Assembly: GCA_031271965.1 (NCBI GenBank)
Contig: JAISUS010000009.1
Span: 1-64,000 of the forward strand
Length of the DNA: 64,000 nt
Source: Prevotella sp.
GTDB lineage: Bacteria; Bacteroidota; Bacteroidia; Bacteroidales; Dysgonomonadaceae
Reading direction: 5' to 3'
Positions within the stretch are counted from its first letter, which is position 1. Every line of letters begins with the position of its first letter. This document shows positions 9,459 to 18,436 of the stretch, in pieces. The position numbers and the translations under genes are program-made. Below the pieces are notes generated by a model that searched no databases, was not told where the DNA came from, and saw only the letters and a list, made by a program, of their open reading frames with translations.

Positions 9459-11000
9459 ATGAAAAAATATATGTCAAAAATCGTTTGCGGATGTATACTC
9501 CTCGCCGCATCGACAATATTTGTGTCGTGTAGTGATTTGCTAAATCAGGAGCCTCAGGGCCAATGGATTGCAAAAGACAATACAGGCGGTTCTTTTGCAT
9601 CGGATGTATTCAGCATGTATGCTAAAGCCCGCGGATTTCATGTTACAACCGGAAACGTGCCTCTAGCCATACACAATGTCAGGTGCGAAGATATAGAAAA
9701 AGGAAGTACGGCTTCTGATGGCGCCGCTTGGGAGCCTATGTTCGACAACTTCATTTACAATGCCTCTCAAAGCATGCTACAAACTTATTGGACAGAAAAT
9801 TATGCGATTGTACATATCGCAAACAATATCTTGGATGCGATAAAAAAAGCGGAAGAACAAGGAACCCTTAATGACGGAGACCTTATCAATAAATCGGAAG
9901 CTCATTTTTTCCGTGCTTTCATTTATTTTAACTTGGTCCGTGCTTTTGGTGAAGTTCCCTTGATCGACTTTGCCATTACGGATGCAGCTCAGACTAATGT
10001 ACCCAAATCTTCTGTAGATAAAATATATGAATTAATTGACTCAGATTTGGAAGAAGCAGCGAAATATTTACCTGTTACCTGGGGAACACAGTATCCGGGA
10101 CGCCTTACTTGGGGAGCAGCGAAATCTCTGCATGCCAAAACTTATATGCAACGCAACGATTGGACGAATATGCTGACATTAGCAAATGAAGTGATTCATT
10201 CCGGCATATACAACTTGAACACGCCATTCGAAGAGATATTCAGGGAAACCGGTGAGAATTGCAGCGAATCTATATGGGAATTGCAATGTACGGCAACAGA
10301 CGAGCTGAAAGGATCGAATGAGATAGGTAGCCAATATGCGTCGGTACAAGGTGTACGCGGTGCAGGAGAATGGAACCTGGGATGGGGGCAATGCACTCCT
10401 ACCGAAAATCTTGGCAATGCCTTTGAACCGGGTGATCCGCGCAAGGACGAAACCTTACTGTATTTTTATAAAACGGGAGAAGATCCTGCTTCTTGTCCGC
10501 CAAACAAACCTTGGGGCGAGAAGCCCGTTGCAAATGCGGCGGTCATCAATAAGTATTATAATAAGAAGTCTTATACAAATCCGGCTTTAAGGGCTAAATA
10601 CACTACTGGAGGTTATTGGGTGAATGTGCGTATGATCCGCCTTTCGGAAGTATTATTGATAGGAGCCGAAGCTGCTAATGAATTAGGACAGGCCGACCTT
10701 GCTTTGGATTATCTGGAACAGGTAAGGGCACGCGCAAGAAAAAGCTCGTCAGATCCTACGGTTTTGCCAAAAGTGACCACAAGGGACAAGGTTGAATTAC
10801 GTAATAAAATTAAACACGAACGCCGTATAGAACTGGCTATGGAATGGGACCGTTTCTATGATCTGGTTAGGTGGGGAGACGCACAGTCCGTACTGGGAGC
10901 GGCAGGTAAAACTTATTTGCCGAAGCATCAGTATTTACCTCTTCCTCAGTCGGAAGTCGACAAATCTAATGGTGTTTTAGTTCAGAATCCAAACTATTAA
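9459..11000 (+). CDS. SusD-like surface glycan-binding lipoprotein
   Basis: Starting at the ATG at 9459 gives 513 residues with a lipoprotein signal peptide (MKKYMSKIVCGC... then the lipobox FVSC, acylated Cys about residue 24). An in-frame start at 9375 would overlap SusC and destroy the signal, so it was not used. The fold is the RagB/SusD TPR-rich type: KSEAHFFRAFIYFNLVRAFG, LTWGAAKSLHAKTYMQ, and near the C terminus RLSEVLLIGAEAANELG and ELAMEWDRFYDLVRWGD are all family hallmarks. It caps the SusC barrel and binds glycan at the cell surface. Confidence 0.95.
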   Translation: MKKYMSKIVCGCILLAASTIFVSCSDLLNQEPQGQWIAKDNTGGSFASDVFSMYAKARGFHVTTGNVPLAIHNVRCEDIEKGSTASDGAAWEPMFDNFIYNASQSMLQTYWTENYAIVHIANNILDAIKKAEEQGTLNDGDLINKSEAHFFRAFIYFNLVRAFGEVPLIDFAITDAAQTNVPKSSVDKIYELIDSDLEEAAKYLPVTWGTQYPGRLTWGAAKSLHAKTYMQRNDWTNMLTLANEVIHSGIYNLNTPFEEIFRETGENCSESIWELQCTATDELKGSNEIGSQYASVQGVRGAGEWNLGWGQCTPTENLGNAFEPGDPRKDETLLYFYKTGEDPASCPPNKPWGEKPVANAAVINKYYNKKSYTNPALRAKYTTGGYWVNVRMIRLSEVLLIGAEAANELGQADLALDYLEQVRARARKSSSDPTVLPKVTTRDKVELRNKIKHERRIELAMEWDRFYDLVRWGDAQSVLGAAGKTYLPKHQYLPLPQSEVDKSNGVLVQNPNY

Positions 11001-11011
11001 ATCTAATTATT

Positions 11012-11887
11012 ATGAAACTGAAAAGATATATTTTATTTATCACAACATGTATCGTGTTGTCTGGAATGACTTCTTGTTTCCAAGATTTGGATCAGGACCC
11101 GGCATTCGACTATCCGCCGGAGTACGTTCCAGAATACAGTCCGTTGAAAATTTTCCTCCCTTTCGACAATAACGATAAAAATATGAGTAACTACCGTTAT
11201 TCAATGACTTCGATTAATGAAAGCTATGCCGACGGGTATATAGGTAAAACCTTTCAGGGTTCGGATGGAGCTTATATAATAGCTACTCCTCCGGCATCGC
11301 TCACCGATACGATAATCAACCTTAAAAGTTTTACCTATTCTTTCTGGATAAATTCTCCTAGAAATGAAGCCGTACAGGGTATATTATCCATAGCCAAAAA
11401 AGACCATTCAAGAGGTTATCTCGAATTGTATTTCGAAAATAACAATAATGGAAATCAGGCGTACATCAAAGGATTTTTACGGACTTTGGCAGAAAATGGC
11501 ACCGTAAAAGAAACTTGGATCGATGTAGGAAGCGTGCAGCCGGAAGGAAGCTCCAGAGTGGAGAATGTATGGAATAAATGGACACACCTCGCTTTTCGTT
11601 ACAATGGGGTTACTTCCACTTTCTCAATATTCAGAGACGGTGAGGCAGTATTGCTTAACAGAGTATTGGGTGGAGGTACGTTTGGGCCTTTGGTATTCGA
11701 CCCGAAATTTTGCGATGGAAAAATTATACTCGGCGCATTTGCTGCGATTGCAGGCCAAAGTACCGGAAAACAGGATGCTTGGGTGGTTAACAGCAAAACA
11801 ATGTCGGGGCAATATGACCAGATTCGTTTCTATAACCAGGCTTTAAGCGATAACCAAATAAAAGCATTATATACAAATAAAGAATAA
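11012..11887 (+). CDS. Surface lipoprotein with LamG/concanavalin-like domain
   Basis: 291 residues. The signal peptide ends in the lipobox MTSC (acylated Cys about residue 22). A short linker precedes a LamG/laminin-G-like jelly roll (about 45-290) recognisable from FTYSFWINSPRNEAVQGILSI, WNKWTHLAFRYNG and the closing QIRFYNQALSDNQIKALY. It starts 11 bases after SusD, the position normally held by SusE/SGBP proteins, so a role as an accessory surface glycan-binding protein is likely. A hydrolase activity is less likely, because no catalytic acidic pair could be picked out. Confidence 0.8.
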   Translation: MKLKRYILFITTCIVLSGMTSCFQDLDQDPAFDYPPEYVPEYSPLKIFLPFDNNDKNMSNYRYSMTSINESYADGYIGKTFQGSDGAYIIATPPASLTDTIINLKSFTYSFWINSPRNEAVQGILSIAKKDHSRGYLELYFENNNNGNQAYIKGFLRTLAENGTVKETWIDVGSVQPEGSSRVENVWNKWTHLAFRYNGVTSTFSIFRDGEAVLLNRVLGGGTFGPLVFDPKFCDGKIILGAFAAIAGQSTGKQDAWVVNSKTMSGQYDQIRFYNQALSDNQIKALYTNKE

Positions 11888-11948
11888 GGCTTGCATACCC
11901 TGAAGGCAATAGGGGGAAACAGGTTATAGGTGATTTTCATAGCAATTA

Positions 11949-11999
11949 GGTTATCAGAATAGGTTTCAGCCGGAACTCTTCCGGCTGGAACCTATAACC
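11949..11999 (+). terminator. Strong hairpin between the SusCD part and the enzyme part of the locus
   Basis: Positions 11961-11975 pair with 11979-11993 over 15 bp (one G-U pair) around a 3-nt CTC loop. An outer GGTTAT/ATAACC pair (11949-11954 with 11994-11999) adds six more bp after a 6-nt bulge. There is no clean U tract, only AT-rich sequence downstream. It may be a leaky terminator or an mRNA 3'-end stabiliser separating highly expressed SusCD/LamG from the downstream enzymes. Confidence 0.6.
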
Positions 12000-12059
12000 A
12001 AACTTCTTTATTTTTACCTGATTTAATGATTGTGCTCAGTAATAATAATACCTAAAAAG

Positions 12060-13775
12060 ATGGATGTCAGAATGATAAATAGAAAATCAAAAAAAAGGCT
12101 GTTTTTTCTTATTAAAGGAAAAATATCTTCGGTTTTCACAACCCTACATATCTGTTTCCTGCTGACCATAGCCTTTTTTACTCTCTCATGCGGTGGAAAT
12201 GATGACCGGGAAGTAGATGATGCTAGATTTAAATTAGAGGGAATCAGTATCAATAATATAAAGAATCAGGATAGTTATGTTGATCTGGAACCTGATTTGA
12301 CCATTGTACTGACTTTCTCTGATAAAGTGGCGGTTAACAGCTTATCCGATAATATTACCCTGAAAAATAAGGAGGGTAAACTTCAATCCTTGAATATAAA
12401 TTCCAATAACAATCCTGTTATCACTATCGCTGCCGGTGTACAACAATTTGCCGGATATGAACTCATCATAAATACAGCATTAAAATCAGATAAAGGCACT
12501 CCCATCCTTACGGGAAAAACGTATTCCCTTACCACAGGAATGGATATGTCCGATAAATTTCTCCGCATTCCCGATGAAGAACTGTTGACTTTGGTGCAAA
12601 AACAGACATTCCGTTATTTCTGGGATTTTGCACATCCTGTATCGGGAATGGCGCGCGAACGTACTACCTCTACGGGTACAGTAACCACTGGAGGTACAGG
12701 CTTTGGTGTGATGACCATTATAGTAGCTGCCGAAAGAGGATTTGTATCACATACAGATGCTTTAAACCGCATTCAGAAGATTGTAAGTTTTTTGGACACA
12801 AAATGCACCAGATATCATGGTGCGTATGCTCACTGGATCAATGGAGAAACAGGTGCGACTATACCTTTCAGCGTCGACGATAACGGGGGAGATCTGGTAG
12901 AAACGGCCCTTCTATTTCAGGGTTTGTTAACGGCAAGAAACTATTTTAGAGCAAATACGGCAGAGGAGATAAAATTGAGGGACGATATAACCCGGCTGTG
13001 GGAAGCGATAGAATGGTCGTGGTACCGGAAAGACAATGAAAATGTACTCTATTGGCACTGGAGTGCTGATAAAGGCTGGATCAAGAATCTGAAGATTACA
13101 GGTTGGAACGAATGTCTCATTGTCTACATATTAGCTGCTTCATCGCCTACATATTCTATTCCGGAAACGGTTTATCACGAGGGGTGGGCAAGAAACGGAG
13201 ACCTTGCAAACGGAAGTTTGTTCTATGGACATAAACTTCCATTGGGCAGAGATTATGGTGGCCCGTTGTTCTTCAGCCACTATTCGTTTTTAGGGATAGA
13301 CCCCCGAAACCTGAAAGATCGTTATGCTGACTATTGGGAGCAAAATCGTAATCATAGCCTTATCAATTATAAGTATTGTATGGAAAATCCTAAAAATTAT
13401 TACGGATATAGCGGTGATTGTTGGGGTTTGACCGCCAGTGACGGCAATACAGGATATAGTGCGCATTCTCCATCTAACGATAGAGGGGTAATAGCTCCTA
13501 CGGCTGCTATATCTTCTATCCCTTACACGCCTGAAGAATCTATGAAGGCTTTACACTTCTTCTATTATAAAATGGGGGATAAGCTATGGTCTGATTATGG
13601 CTTTGTAGATGCATTCAATCTTTCTGCCAATTGGTTCGACGATCAGCATATTGCTATCGATCAGGGACCTGTCGTCATCATGATTGAAAATTATCGCACT
13701 CGGTTACTGTGGAATCTGCTTATGAGTGATACTGAGATACAGGCAGGGCTTATAAAACTGGGATTTCAATTTTAA
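12060..13775 (+). CDS. GH144-type (glucoamylase-like) beta-1,2-glucanase, lipoprotein with Big_5-like domain
   Basis: 571 residues from the ATG at 12060; a TTG ten codons earlier and an ATG at 12072 are alternatives. The signal peptide ends in the lipobox TLSC followed by GGND, a surface-export-like acidic stretch. An Ig-like Big_5 domain spans about 60-165, then the PF10091/GH144 (alpha/alpha)6 barrel. The acidic pattern D274-x3-D278-x2-E281 (DNGGDLVE) matches the catalytic-site motif reported for endo-beta-1,2-glucanases of this family. RYFWDFAHPVSGMARERT and YGYSGDCWGLTASDG are further family blocks. As an anchored enzyme it probably cuts polymer outside or at the outer membrane. The barrel is closely similar to the next gene, a tandem duplication. 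Confidence 0.85.
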   Translation: MDVRMINRKSKKRLFFLIKGKISSVFTTLHICFLLTIAFFTLSCGGNDDREVDDARFKLEGISINNIKNQDSYVDLEPDLTIVLTFSDKVAVNSLSDNITLKNKEGKLQSLNINSNNNPVITIAAGVQQFAGYELIINTALKSDKGTPILTGKTYSLTTGMDMSDKFLRIPDEELLTLVQKQTFRYFWDFAHPVSGMARERTTSTGTVTTGGTGFGVMTIIVAAERGFVSHTDALNRIQKIVSFLDTKCTRYHGAYAHWINGETGATIPFSVDDNGGDLVETALLFQGLLTARNYFRANTAEEIKLRDDITRLWEAIEWSWYRKDNENVLYWHWSADKGWIKNLKITGWNECLIVYILAASSPTYSIPETVYHEGWARNGDLANGSLFYGHKLPLGRDYGGPLFFSHYSFLGIDPRNLKDRYADYWEQNRNHSLINYKYCMENPKNYYGYSGDCWGLTASDGNTGYSAHSPSNDRGVIAPTAAISSIPYTPEESMKALHFFYYKMGDKLWSDYGFVDAFNLSANWFDDQHIAIDQGPVVIMIENYRTRLLWNLLMSDTEIQAGLIKLGFQF

Positions 13776-13796
13776 TTATTAAAATATACTTTAAAA

Positions 13797-15122
13797 ATGC
13801 AAATGAATAAAATAAATTGGCTGCTCTTTTTTGCCTTTCTTTTGGGGGCTGTAAGTATCTTCTCCCAAACGAAGGATAAGAAGCGACTGGCCGATGACGA
13901 ACTGCTCACATTAGTACAAAAACAGACATTCCGTTACTTCTGGGATTTCGGGCATCCCGTTAGCGGATTAGCTCGTGAACGGACAAACAGTACAAGGTTG
14001 CCCGATCATGGGGTTGTTACTTTCGGAGGCTCGGGTTTCGGTGTAATGGCGATTATTGTCGGTGTCGAACGTAATTTCATTACACGCGAACAAGGAGTGG
14101 AGCGCATGCTCAGGATATTGAATTTTCTCAATAAAGATGCGCAACACTATCGGGGCATATGGCCTCACTGGATGAATGGTGCAACGGGTGAAACCATACC
14201 GTTCAGTCGTAAGGATGATGGGGCTGATTTGGTAGAATCCGCATTTATGTTCGAGGGATTACTGGCTGCTCATCAGTATTTTACAAAAGATAACCGGGAA
14301 GAAAGACAGATAAGAAGTCTTATAAATAAGTTATGGAGAGAGGCTGAATGGAACTTTTTTACACGAAACGATGAAGATATCCTTTTCTGGCATTGGTCTC
14401 CCAATCACGGCTGGTCTATGGCTCATCAGATAAAAGGACATAATGAATGCCATATCGTCTACATTCTGGCTGCATCTTCACCTACATACCCGGTCAAAGA
14501 GAGCGTTTATCACAGAGGCTGGGCTAATGCCAATACATTTAAGAACGGCAGAGAATATTACGGAATTAGACTTCCGTTAGGAACTGATTTTGGCGGGCCG
14601 TTGTTCTTTACCCATTATTCTTATATGGGATTAGATCCCAGAGGGCTGAAAGATAACTATGCCGATTACTGGGAGCAGATGGTGAATCATACATTAATCA
14701 ACCGCCGGCATTGTATCGTAAATCCGAATAATTATAAAGGATATAGCGAAAAATGCTGGGGATTGACTGCCAGTGATGGCAACAAGGGATATTCTGCTCA
14801 CAGCCCGCGAAACGACAGGGGTGTAATAACGCCTACTGCCGCATTATCATCATTTCCTTATACACCCGAATATTCGATGCAGGCATTACGCTATTTTTAC
14901 GAAGAACTGGGCGACAGGCTTTGGGGAGAGTATGGGTTCAAAGACGCATTTAATCTGGGAGAGGATTGGTTTGCCGGGTCATATCTGGCGATCGATCAGG
15001 GACCAATTATCGTGATGATCGAGAATTACCGTACCCAGTTGATCTGGAACCTTTTTATGAGCCATCCCGATATTCAGAATGGGTTGAAAAGGCTTGGTTT
15101 CACAAGTCCTCATTTGAAATAA
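13797..15122 (+). CDS. GH144-type beta-1,2-glucanase, periplasmic paralogue
   Basis: 441 residues: a cleavable signal peptide without lipobox cysteine (ends IFSQ) followed directly by the GH144/PF10091 barrel. The active-site pattern is D140-x3-D144-x2-E147 (DDGADLVE). Blocks such as LLTLVQKQTFRYFWDF, CWGLTASDGNKGYSAHSP and RGVITPTAALSSFPYTPE are nearly the same as in the upstream paralogue, which additionally has an Ig-like domain and a lipid anchor. Known Bacteroidota GH144 proteins include endo-beta-1,2-glucanases and one that releases sophorose from chain ends. By position and compartment this one could be the oligosaccharide-processing form. The fold assignment is secure; the mode of action is inferred. 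Confidence 0.85.
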   Translation: MQMNKINWLLFFAFLLGAVSIFSQTKDKKRLADDELLTLVQKQTFRYFWDFGHPVSGLARERTNSTRLPDHGVVTFGGSGFGVMAIIVGVERNFITREQGVERMLRILNFLNKDAQHYRGIWPHWMNGATGETIPFSRKDDGADLVESAFMFEGLLAAHQYFTKDNREERQIRSLINKLWREAEWNFFTRNDEDILFWHWSPNHGWSMAHQIKGHNECHIVYILAASSPTYPVKESVYHRGWANANTFKNGREYYGIRLPLGTDFGGPLFFTHYSYMGLDPRGLKDNYADYWEQMVNHTLINRRHCIVNPNNYKGYSEKCWGLTASDGNKGYSAHSPRNDRGVITPTAALSSFPYTPEYSMQALRYFYEELGDRLWGEYGFKDAFNLGEDWFAGSYLAIDQGPIIVMIENYRTQLIWNLFMSHPDIQNGLKRLGFTSPHLK

Positions 15123-15148
15123 TATATGAACACTAATATAGAAGAAAT

Positions 15149-17413
15149 ATGAAAAAACTATTCATAGCCGTATCTTTTCTATCCATACTTTTTTGTGGAT
15201 GTAATAAGAATTCGTCTTGGCAAAGTTTCAGTAAAGACAAAACGATAGAACAAAAAGTCGATTCTGTACTTGCCCTGATGACTTTAGATGAAAAAATAGC
15301 CCAGATGACACAATTCGCCAGTAATGGGGAAATTATCACGGGGCCGGCATCCGAATCGGATGTTGCCAGATACCTGCGCGAAGGTACGATAGGAAGTGTG
15401 TTTAATACGGTAACAGTAGAAAACAACAGAACGGTACAGGATGCGGCAATGCAGAACTCCCGCCTGAAAATACCCGTGCTTATAGGGTTTGACGTAATAC
15501 ATGGTTTCAGGACTATTTTTCCCATGCCGTTAGCCGAATCTTGTTCATGGGATCTCGATCTGATGCGTAAAACGGCAAATATTGCTGCGCAGGAAGCATC
15601 TTCTGTTGGCATTCACTGGACATTTGCCCCTATGGTGGATATTGCACGCGATGCACGTTGGGGCAGGGTGATGGAAGGTGCCGGAGAAGACCCTTATCTG
15701 GGAAGCCTCATTGCGCAGGCTCGGGTAAAAGGTTTTCAGGGAGAAAGCTGGGAAAGTCTGAAAGAGACAAATACAATACTCGCCTGTGCCAAACATTTTG
15801 CGGCATACGGAGCTGCTGAAGCCGGAAGGGATTACAATGTCGCTGAGTTATCCGAAAGGACACTACACGAAATCTATCTGCCTCCTTACAAGGCGGCGAA
15901 TGAAGCCGGGGTAGCAACTTATATGACAGCATTTAACGAAATAGGCGGAGTGCCGTGTACAGGAAGCAAATATCTTTTTACCGACCTCCTGCGCAAGGAT
16001 TGGGGATTCGGAGGGTTTGCCGTATCTGACCATACGGCAGTGAAAGAGCTTATTGCCCACGGAGTGGCTAAAGATGAAAAAGAGGCTGCTGCTCTGGCTG
16101 TAAATGCCGGAGTAGATATGGATATGGCCGATGGCGTTTATATAGAAAACCTGAAAAAAGCAGTCGAAGAAGGTTTGGTAAGTGAGTCGGTTATCGACAA
16201 TTCGGTTCGCCGTATTCTTGAAATGAAATTTATATTAGGACTTTTCGATGATCCCTACAGATATTTGAGCGAGGAAAGAGAAAAATCTACATTGCTGAAA
16301 CCTGAATTTCTGGAAACAGCCCGCGATGCTGTAAGAAAATCAGTTGTATTATTGAAAAATGATAATAGTTATTTCCCGCTGGATAAAAATAAGGGGCAGA
16401 CTGTCGCCCTTATCGGCCCTATGGTGAAAAACCAGAGAAGCCTGAACGGGGAATGGGCCGGACGTGGAAATAGGAACGAAAGTGTTTCGCTATTCGATGG
16501 ACTTATGGAAAAATATAAAGATTCGAAAATAAGATTTGTCTATGCAGAAGGGTGCGACCTTATTACAAACGATAGGTCGAAATTTATGCAGGCTCTTTCT
16601 GTCGCGCGTCAGGCAGATATTATTCTGGTGGCTATGGGTGAAGATTTCAATTGGTCGGGCGAGGCAGCATGCCGTACCGATATCAGATTGCCCGGAGCAC
16701 AGCAGGAATTGTTGAAAGAACTAAAGAAACTAAATAAAAAAGTAGGTCTGGTATTATTTAACGGGCGGCCACTCGACCTTAGCTGGGAACACGAAAATAT
16801 AGATGCCATATTGGAGGCATGGTATCCGGGTACAATGGCGGGGCATGGCGTTGCCGATGTTATTGCTGGGGATTATAACCCTTCGGCAAAGCTTACTATA
16901 AGTTTTCCGCGAAATGTGGGTCAGGTTCCGATTTATTATAACCACAAGAATACAGGCCGTCCGGTAGATCCGGCTAATCCGAAAGTGGATTACAGGTCTT
17001 TTTATCTCGATGTGGATAATTCTCCTTTATATTCTTTCGGATACGGGCTGAGTTATACTTCGTTCAGTATCAATAATCTGAAATTAGATAAGACATCGAT
17101 GACCAAAGGTGGTTCTATTGTTGTAACAGCCGACGTTACCAATACCGGAAAGTATGATGGAGCGGAAGTTGTCCAGTTGTATATACACGATATTACGGCA
17201 AGTGTAACCCGTCCGGTGAAAGAACTTAAAGGATTTGAGAAAGTCAGTCTGAAAGCCGGCGAAACCAAGCAGGTGAAGTTCGAGGTTTCAGAAAAAAACC
17301 TGATGTTTTATGATCTGAATATGAATTATACAGCAGAACCGGGAGCCTTTAAACTTTGGGTCGCTTCTTCTTCTGCCGACGAGACAAATGAAGCTGATTT
17401 TGAACTGGAATAG
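15149..17413 (+). CDS. Glycoside hydrolase family 3 beta-glucosidase
   Basis: 754 residues with a lipoprotein signal (FCGC-NK). The GH3 N-terminal barrel includes GFDVIHGFRTIFPMPLAES, WTFAPMVDIARDARWGRVME and CAKHFAAYGAAEAGRDY. The nucleophile is D294 in GGFAVSDHTAV. The alpha/beta sandwich follows (KSVVLLKNDNSYFPLDK, ILVAMGEDFNWSGEAACRTD), then a fibronectin-III-like C-terminal domain (KLWVASSSADE). GH3 enzymes of beta-1,2-glucan loci, e.g. in Bacteroides thetaiotaomicron, hydrolyse sophoro-oligosaccharides to glucose. Its place right after two GH144 genes supports that role, though GH3 also includes beta-xylosidases and others. Confidence 0.9.
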   Translation: MKKLFIAVSFLSILFCGCNKNSSWQSFSKDKTIEQKVDSVLALMTLDEKIAQMTQFASNGEIITGPASESDVARYLREGTIGSVFNTVTVENNRTVQDAAMQNSRLKIPVLIGFDVIHGFRTIFPMPLAESCSWDLDLMRKTANIAAQEASSVGIHWTFAPMVDIARDARWGRVMEGAGEDPYLGSLIAQARVKGFQGESWESLKETNTILACAKHFAAYGAAEAGRDYNVAELSERTLHEIYLPPYKAANEAGVATYMTAFNEIGGVPCTGSKYLFTDLLRKDWGFGGFAVSDHTAVKELIAHGVAKDEKEAAALAVNAGVDMDMADGVYIENLKKAVEEGLVSESVIDNSVRRILEMKFILGLFDDPYRYLSEEREKSTLLKPEFLETARDAVRKSVVLLKNDNSYFPLDKNKGQTVALIGPMVKNQRSLNGEWAGRGNRNESVSLFDGLMEKYKDSKIRFVYAEGCDLITNDRSKFMQALSVARQADIILVAMGEDFNWSGEAACRTDIRLPGAQQELLKELKKLNKKVGLVLFNGRPLDLSWEHENIDAILEAWYPGTMAGHGVADVIAGDYNPSAKLTISFPRNVGQVPIYYNHKNTGRPVDPANPKVDYRSFYLDVDNSPLYSFGYGLSYTSFSINNLKLDKTSMTKGGSIVVTADVTNTGKYDGAEVVQLYIHDITASVTRPVKELKGFEKVSLKAGETKQVKFEVSEKNLMFYDLNMNYTAEPGAFKLWVASSSADETNEADFELE

Positions 17414-17431
17414 ATAAAAAAATATTAAGGT

Positions 17432-18430
17432 TTGAAGCACATATTAAATTATTTATTGGTAGTAATACAGTTTTCTGCGGTTTTCTGTTCGTGCAGTTCA
17501 TCGCAGAAAACTGTATTTGTTGTTCTGCCCGATACCCAGACATATCTAGAATCCTGTCCCGAAGTATTCGGCTCGCAAATAAGCTGGATTTTTGACAACC
17601 GGAAAAAAATAGACGCTGTGATTCATGTCGGTGACCTGACACAAGACAACCATCCTGTGGAATGGATGCTGATGTCGGAATACTTTTCCAAAATAGAGAA
17701 AACCGGTTTGCCATACACATTCTCTTTGGGTAACCACGACTTAGGCAGTAAACCCGGAAAATTCTCGGATGTTCATAACACATCTGTGGCGAATAAATAT
17801 TTCCCCGCAAGACGTTTTGCTGATAAGAAATACTGGGGAGGCAGTTTTGATAAAGATTCTGTTGACAATCATTATATAAACATCCGTTCGGGAGGTATAG
17901 ACTGGCTGATAATGAGCCTCGAATTCGGTCCTTCCGACGATGTATTGGAATGGGCAGATAAAGTAATAAGCAGAAACAGGAATAAGGCAGTGATTATCAA
18001 TACCCATGCATACCTGTATAGTGACAGCACATGGCTCGACAATAGCGACTGGTGGCGTCCGCAGGTTTACGGCATAGGTAAGGATTCTGCCCGCACTGTT
18101 AATGACGGCGGACAGATATGGGAAAAGCTGGTATCGAAGCATTCTAATATACTGGCTGTATTTTGCGGGCATATACTCAAAAGCGGGGTAGGGACTCTCG
18201 TAAGTAAAGGTGAGGCCGGGAATAATGTCTATCAGATGTTAGCGAACTTTCAGAGAGGGGTAGAAGGTTCTGAAAACGGGGGCAATGGCTATTTGCGGAT
18301 TATCACTTTCGACAAGAAAAAAGGAGAAATGGATGTTAAAACCTATTCTACATGGGAAAATAAGTATCATCCTTCACCTGCTCATAATTTTATATTTCAT
18401 AATATCAATATCGGGCAATATACTAAATAA
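17432..18430 (+). CDS. Calcineurin-like metallophosphoesterase lipoprotein
   Basis: 332 residues starting at a TTG; the signal peptide ends FCSC with an acylated Cys about residue 21. Metal-binding motifs appear in order: LPDTQTY (D-x-Q variant of the first motif), HVGDLTQDN, LGNHD, INTHAY and FCGH. These are all ligand positions of the calcineurin-like family. It starts 18 bases after GH3 and 6 bases before the sulfatase, so it is co-transcribed. Bacterial beta-1,2-glucans are often substituted with phosphoglycerol, so a phosphodiesterase that strips such groups is an attractive but unproven role. Other phosphoesters, or a general nutrient-phosphate role, are possible. Confidence 0.82.
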   Translation: MKHILNYLLVVIQFSAVFCSCSSSQKTVFVVLPDTQTYLESCPEVFGSQISWIFDNRKKIDAVIHVGDLTQDNHPVEWMLMSEYFSKIEKTGLPYTFSLGNHDLGSKPGKFSDVHNTSVANKYFPARRFADKKYWGGSFDKDSVDNHYINIRSGGIDWLIMSLEFGPSDDVLEWADKVISRNRNKAVIINTHAYLYSDSTWLDNSDWWRPQVYGIGKDSARTVNDGGQIWEKLVSKHSNILAVFCGHILKSGVGTLVSKGEAGNNVYQMLANFQRGVEGSENGGNGYLRIITFDKKKGEMDVKTYSTWENKYHPSPAHNFIFHNINIGQYTK

Positions 18431-18436
18431 AAAGAA

